A DNA stretch of 7,626 nt from CAYYBZ01 sp964470285 [NCBI: uncultured Oligoflexia bacterium] (GTDB taxonomy: Bacteria > Bdellovibrionota_G > CAYYBZ01). This document shows, in pieces, positions 6,545 through 7,626 of the stretch (positions within the stretch are counted from its first letter, which is position 1; every line of letters begins with the position of its first letter). The stretch is taken from positions 1 through 7,626 of the forward strand of contig CAYYBZ010000082.1 in assembly GCA_964470285.1 (NCBI GenBank). The letters are read 5' to 3'. Made by a program: the position numbers and the translations under genes. The notes under the pieces are model-generated. The model was not told the DNA's origin, did not search any database, and saw nothing but the letters and a program-made list of their open reading frames with translations.

Positions 6545-7626
6545 TTAACGCAGTTTAAGCGTACTTAACGCAATCAAAGCCAGTATTATTGAAATTATCC
6601 AGAATCTGACTATTACTTTAGGCTCGGCCCAACCCTTAAGTTCAAAATGATGATGTAGAGGAGCCATCTTAAAAATTCTTCTTCCAAGAAGCTTAAATGA
6701 GATGACCTGAACAATGACCGAGACAGTTTCAAGAACAAAGACTCCGCCGACTATTATTAAAAGCAACTCCTGTTTGATTATTACAGATACAATTCCAAGC
6801 GCTGCACCTAAAGAAAGAGAACCGACATCTCCCATAAAAACCTGGGCGGGATAAGTGTTATACCAAAGAAACCCCAGCCCGGCTCCCAGCAGGGCTCCGC
6901 AAAATACCGCAAGCTCTCCGGCTCCGCTTACCGCCTGCACCGCAAGATAATCGGCGATTTGTGCATGTCCTGAAATATATGCCAGCATTAGAAAAGTTAA
7001 AGACGCTACCATAACCGGACCGATAGCCAGACCGTCTAATCCGTCTGTTAAATTGACTGAATTTGAGGCCGCCAGAATTACCAGAACTATCAGAAAAAGA
7101 TAAAAAATCTGAATATCCGGCCTTACAGATTTAAAAAACGGAATTACCAGCCTTGTATCGAACTCGAAATTTCCGGAGAATTCACTTAGAAGATAAACAG
7201 CGGCCAAAGTTGCTATTATAAGTTGTAGTAAGATTTTACCTCTTGCGGTAAGTCCCTTGGAATTCTTTCTCTTTATTTTAAGGAAATCATCGGTAAAACC
7301 TACAAACGCATACAGAAGGGTTACGATTAGGGCCACCCATACATAATCTATATCAAGCCTTGACCACAGTCCGCATGATATTGTAGCCGCCAGAATTATG
7401 AGTATACCTCCCATAGTGGGAGTTCCTTCCTTACTAAGATGACTTCTGGGACCGTCATCTCTAACCTGCTGACCGAGATGCAGTTTTTTAAGCAACTTGA
7501 TAACTACGGGTCCGAAAAGAAAGCATATGATCATTGACGTCAGAACGGCCATTGCCATTCTGAAGGATATGTACTTAAATACCCTGAAAGCTCCGTAGTA
7601 TTCCTGCAGCGGTATTAAAAGATGAT
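6545..7626 (-). CDS. mraY: Phospho-N-acetylmuramoyl-pentapeptide transferase (partial, start just outside window)
   Basis: MraY is an integral membrane enzyme that transfers phospho-MurNAc-pentapeptide from UDP to undecaprenyl phosphate, making lipid I. An ATG at 7558 would give 337 residues, but the frame stays open to the window edge, and the extra 22 codons read HLLIPLQEYYGAFRVFKYIS then FR. This is the conserved MraY N-terminus, so 7558 is not the true start. The E. coli alignment suggests only about three codons are missing. Counting from the first whole codon (7624), signatures are GQQVRDDGP (51-59), GTPTMGG (67-73), the Asp pair in GFTDDF (112-113), NLTDGLDGLA (191-200), PAQVFMGDVGS (259-269) and APLHHHFELKGW (321-332). 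These include the catalytic Asp residues and the HHH triplet. About ten hydrophobic segments are present. It heads the visible part of the cluster; murF would be expected upstream. Confidence 0.97.
   Translation of the reverse strand, partial: HLLIPLQEYYGAFRVFKYISFRMAMAVLTSMIICFLFGPVVIKLLKKLHLGQQVRDDGPRSHLSKEGTPTMGGILIILAATISCGLWSRLDIDYVWVALIVTLLYAFVGFTDDFLKIKRKNSKGLTARGKILLQLIIATLAAVYLLSEFSGNFEFDTRLVIPFFKSVRPDIQIFYLFLIVLVILAASNSVNLTDGLDGLAIGPVMVASLTFLMLAYISGHAQIADYLAVQAVSGAGELAVFCGALLGAGLGFLWYNTYPAQVFMGDVGSLSLGAALGIVSVIIKQELLLIIVGGVFVLETVSVIVQVISFKLLGRRIFKMAPLHHHFELKGWAEPKVIVRFWIISIILALIALSTLKLR

Noticed and set aside
1-7626. Search for a novel system, riboswitch, CRISPR array, mobile element or inserted accessory gene.
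   Set aside because: Every base belongs to, or lies within a few bases of, seven recognisable dcw genes on one strand; no unexplained stretch remains.

Overview
The window is one uninterrupted stretch of a division and cell wall (dcw) cluster. It holds seven genes, all on the minus strand. In transcription order, from high to low coordinates, they are mraY (5' end cut by the window edge), murD, ftsW, murG, murC, ddl and ftsQ (3' end cut by the window edge). Almost every base is coding. Intergenic gaps are 2 to 7 nt and one junction overlaps by 11 nt. I see no RNA gene, mobile element, CRISPR array, terminator, convincing promoter or long repeat. No stretch over 300 bases lacks a gene; the first 640 bases, which look empty if only closed ORFs are considered, are ftsQ.

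The genes work as a pathway. MraY makes lipid I at the membrane from UDP-MurNAc-pentapeptide and undecaprenyl phosphate, and MurG adds GlcNAc to give lipid II. MurC and MurD add L-Ala and D-Glu to the cytoplasmic UDP-MurNAc precursor, and Ddl makes the D-Ala-D-Ala dipeptide. FtsW polymerises glycan at the septum, and FtsQ is a bitopic divisome scaffold. All seven proteins look full length (apart from the edge-cut ends) and keep their catalytic signatures, so the operon looks intact and functional.

The gene order mraY-murD-ftsW-murG-murC-ddl-ftsQ is the classic order of proteobacteria and related diderms, so the source is most likely a Gram-negative-type rod or related lineage. The sequence is AT-leaning and rich in Lys, Ile and Phe codons. 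murB, which sits between murC and ddl or ftsQ in many deltaproteobacterial-type clusters, is absent at that place. I cannot name a genus. The Ddl and MurD N-termini remind me of deltaproteobacteria-like and allied candidate-phylum proteins, but this is a weak impression.

The main annotation value is in the gene boundaries. MurG very probably starts at 4052 and Ddl at 1598, ftsW uses a GTG start, and three junctions share an identical stop-AT-ATG arrangement that suggests translational coupling. I found no sign of a novel system in this window.
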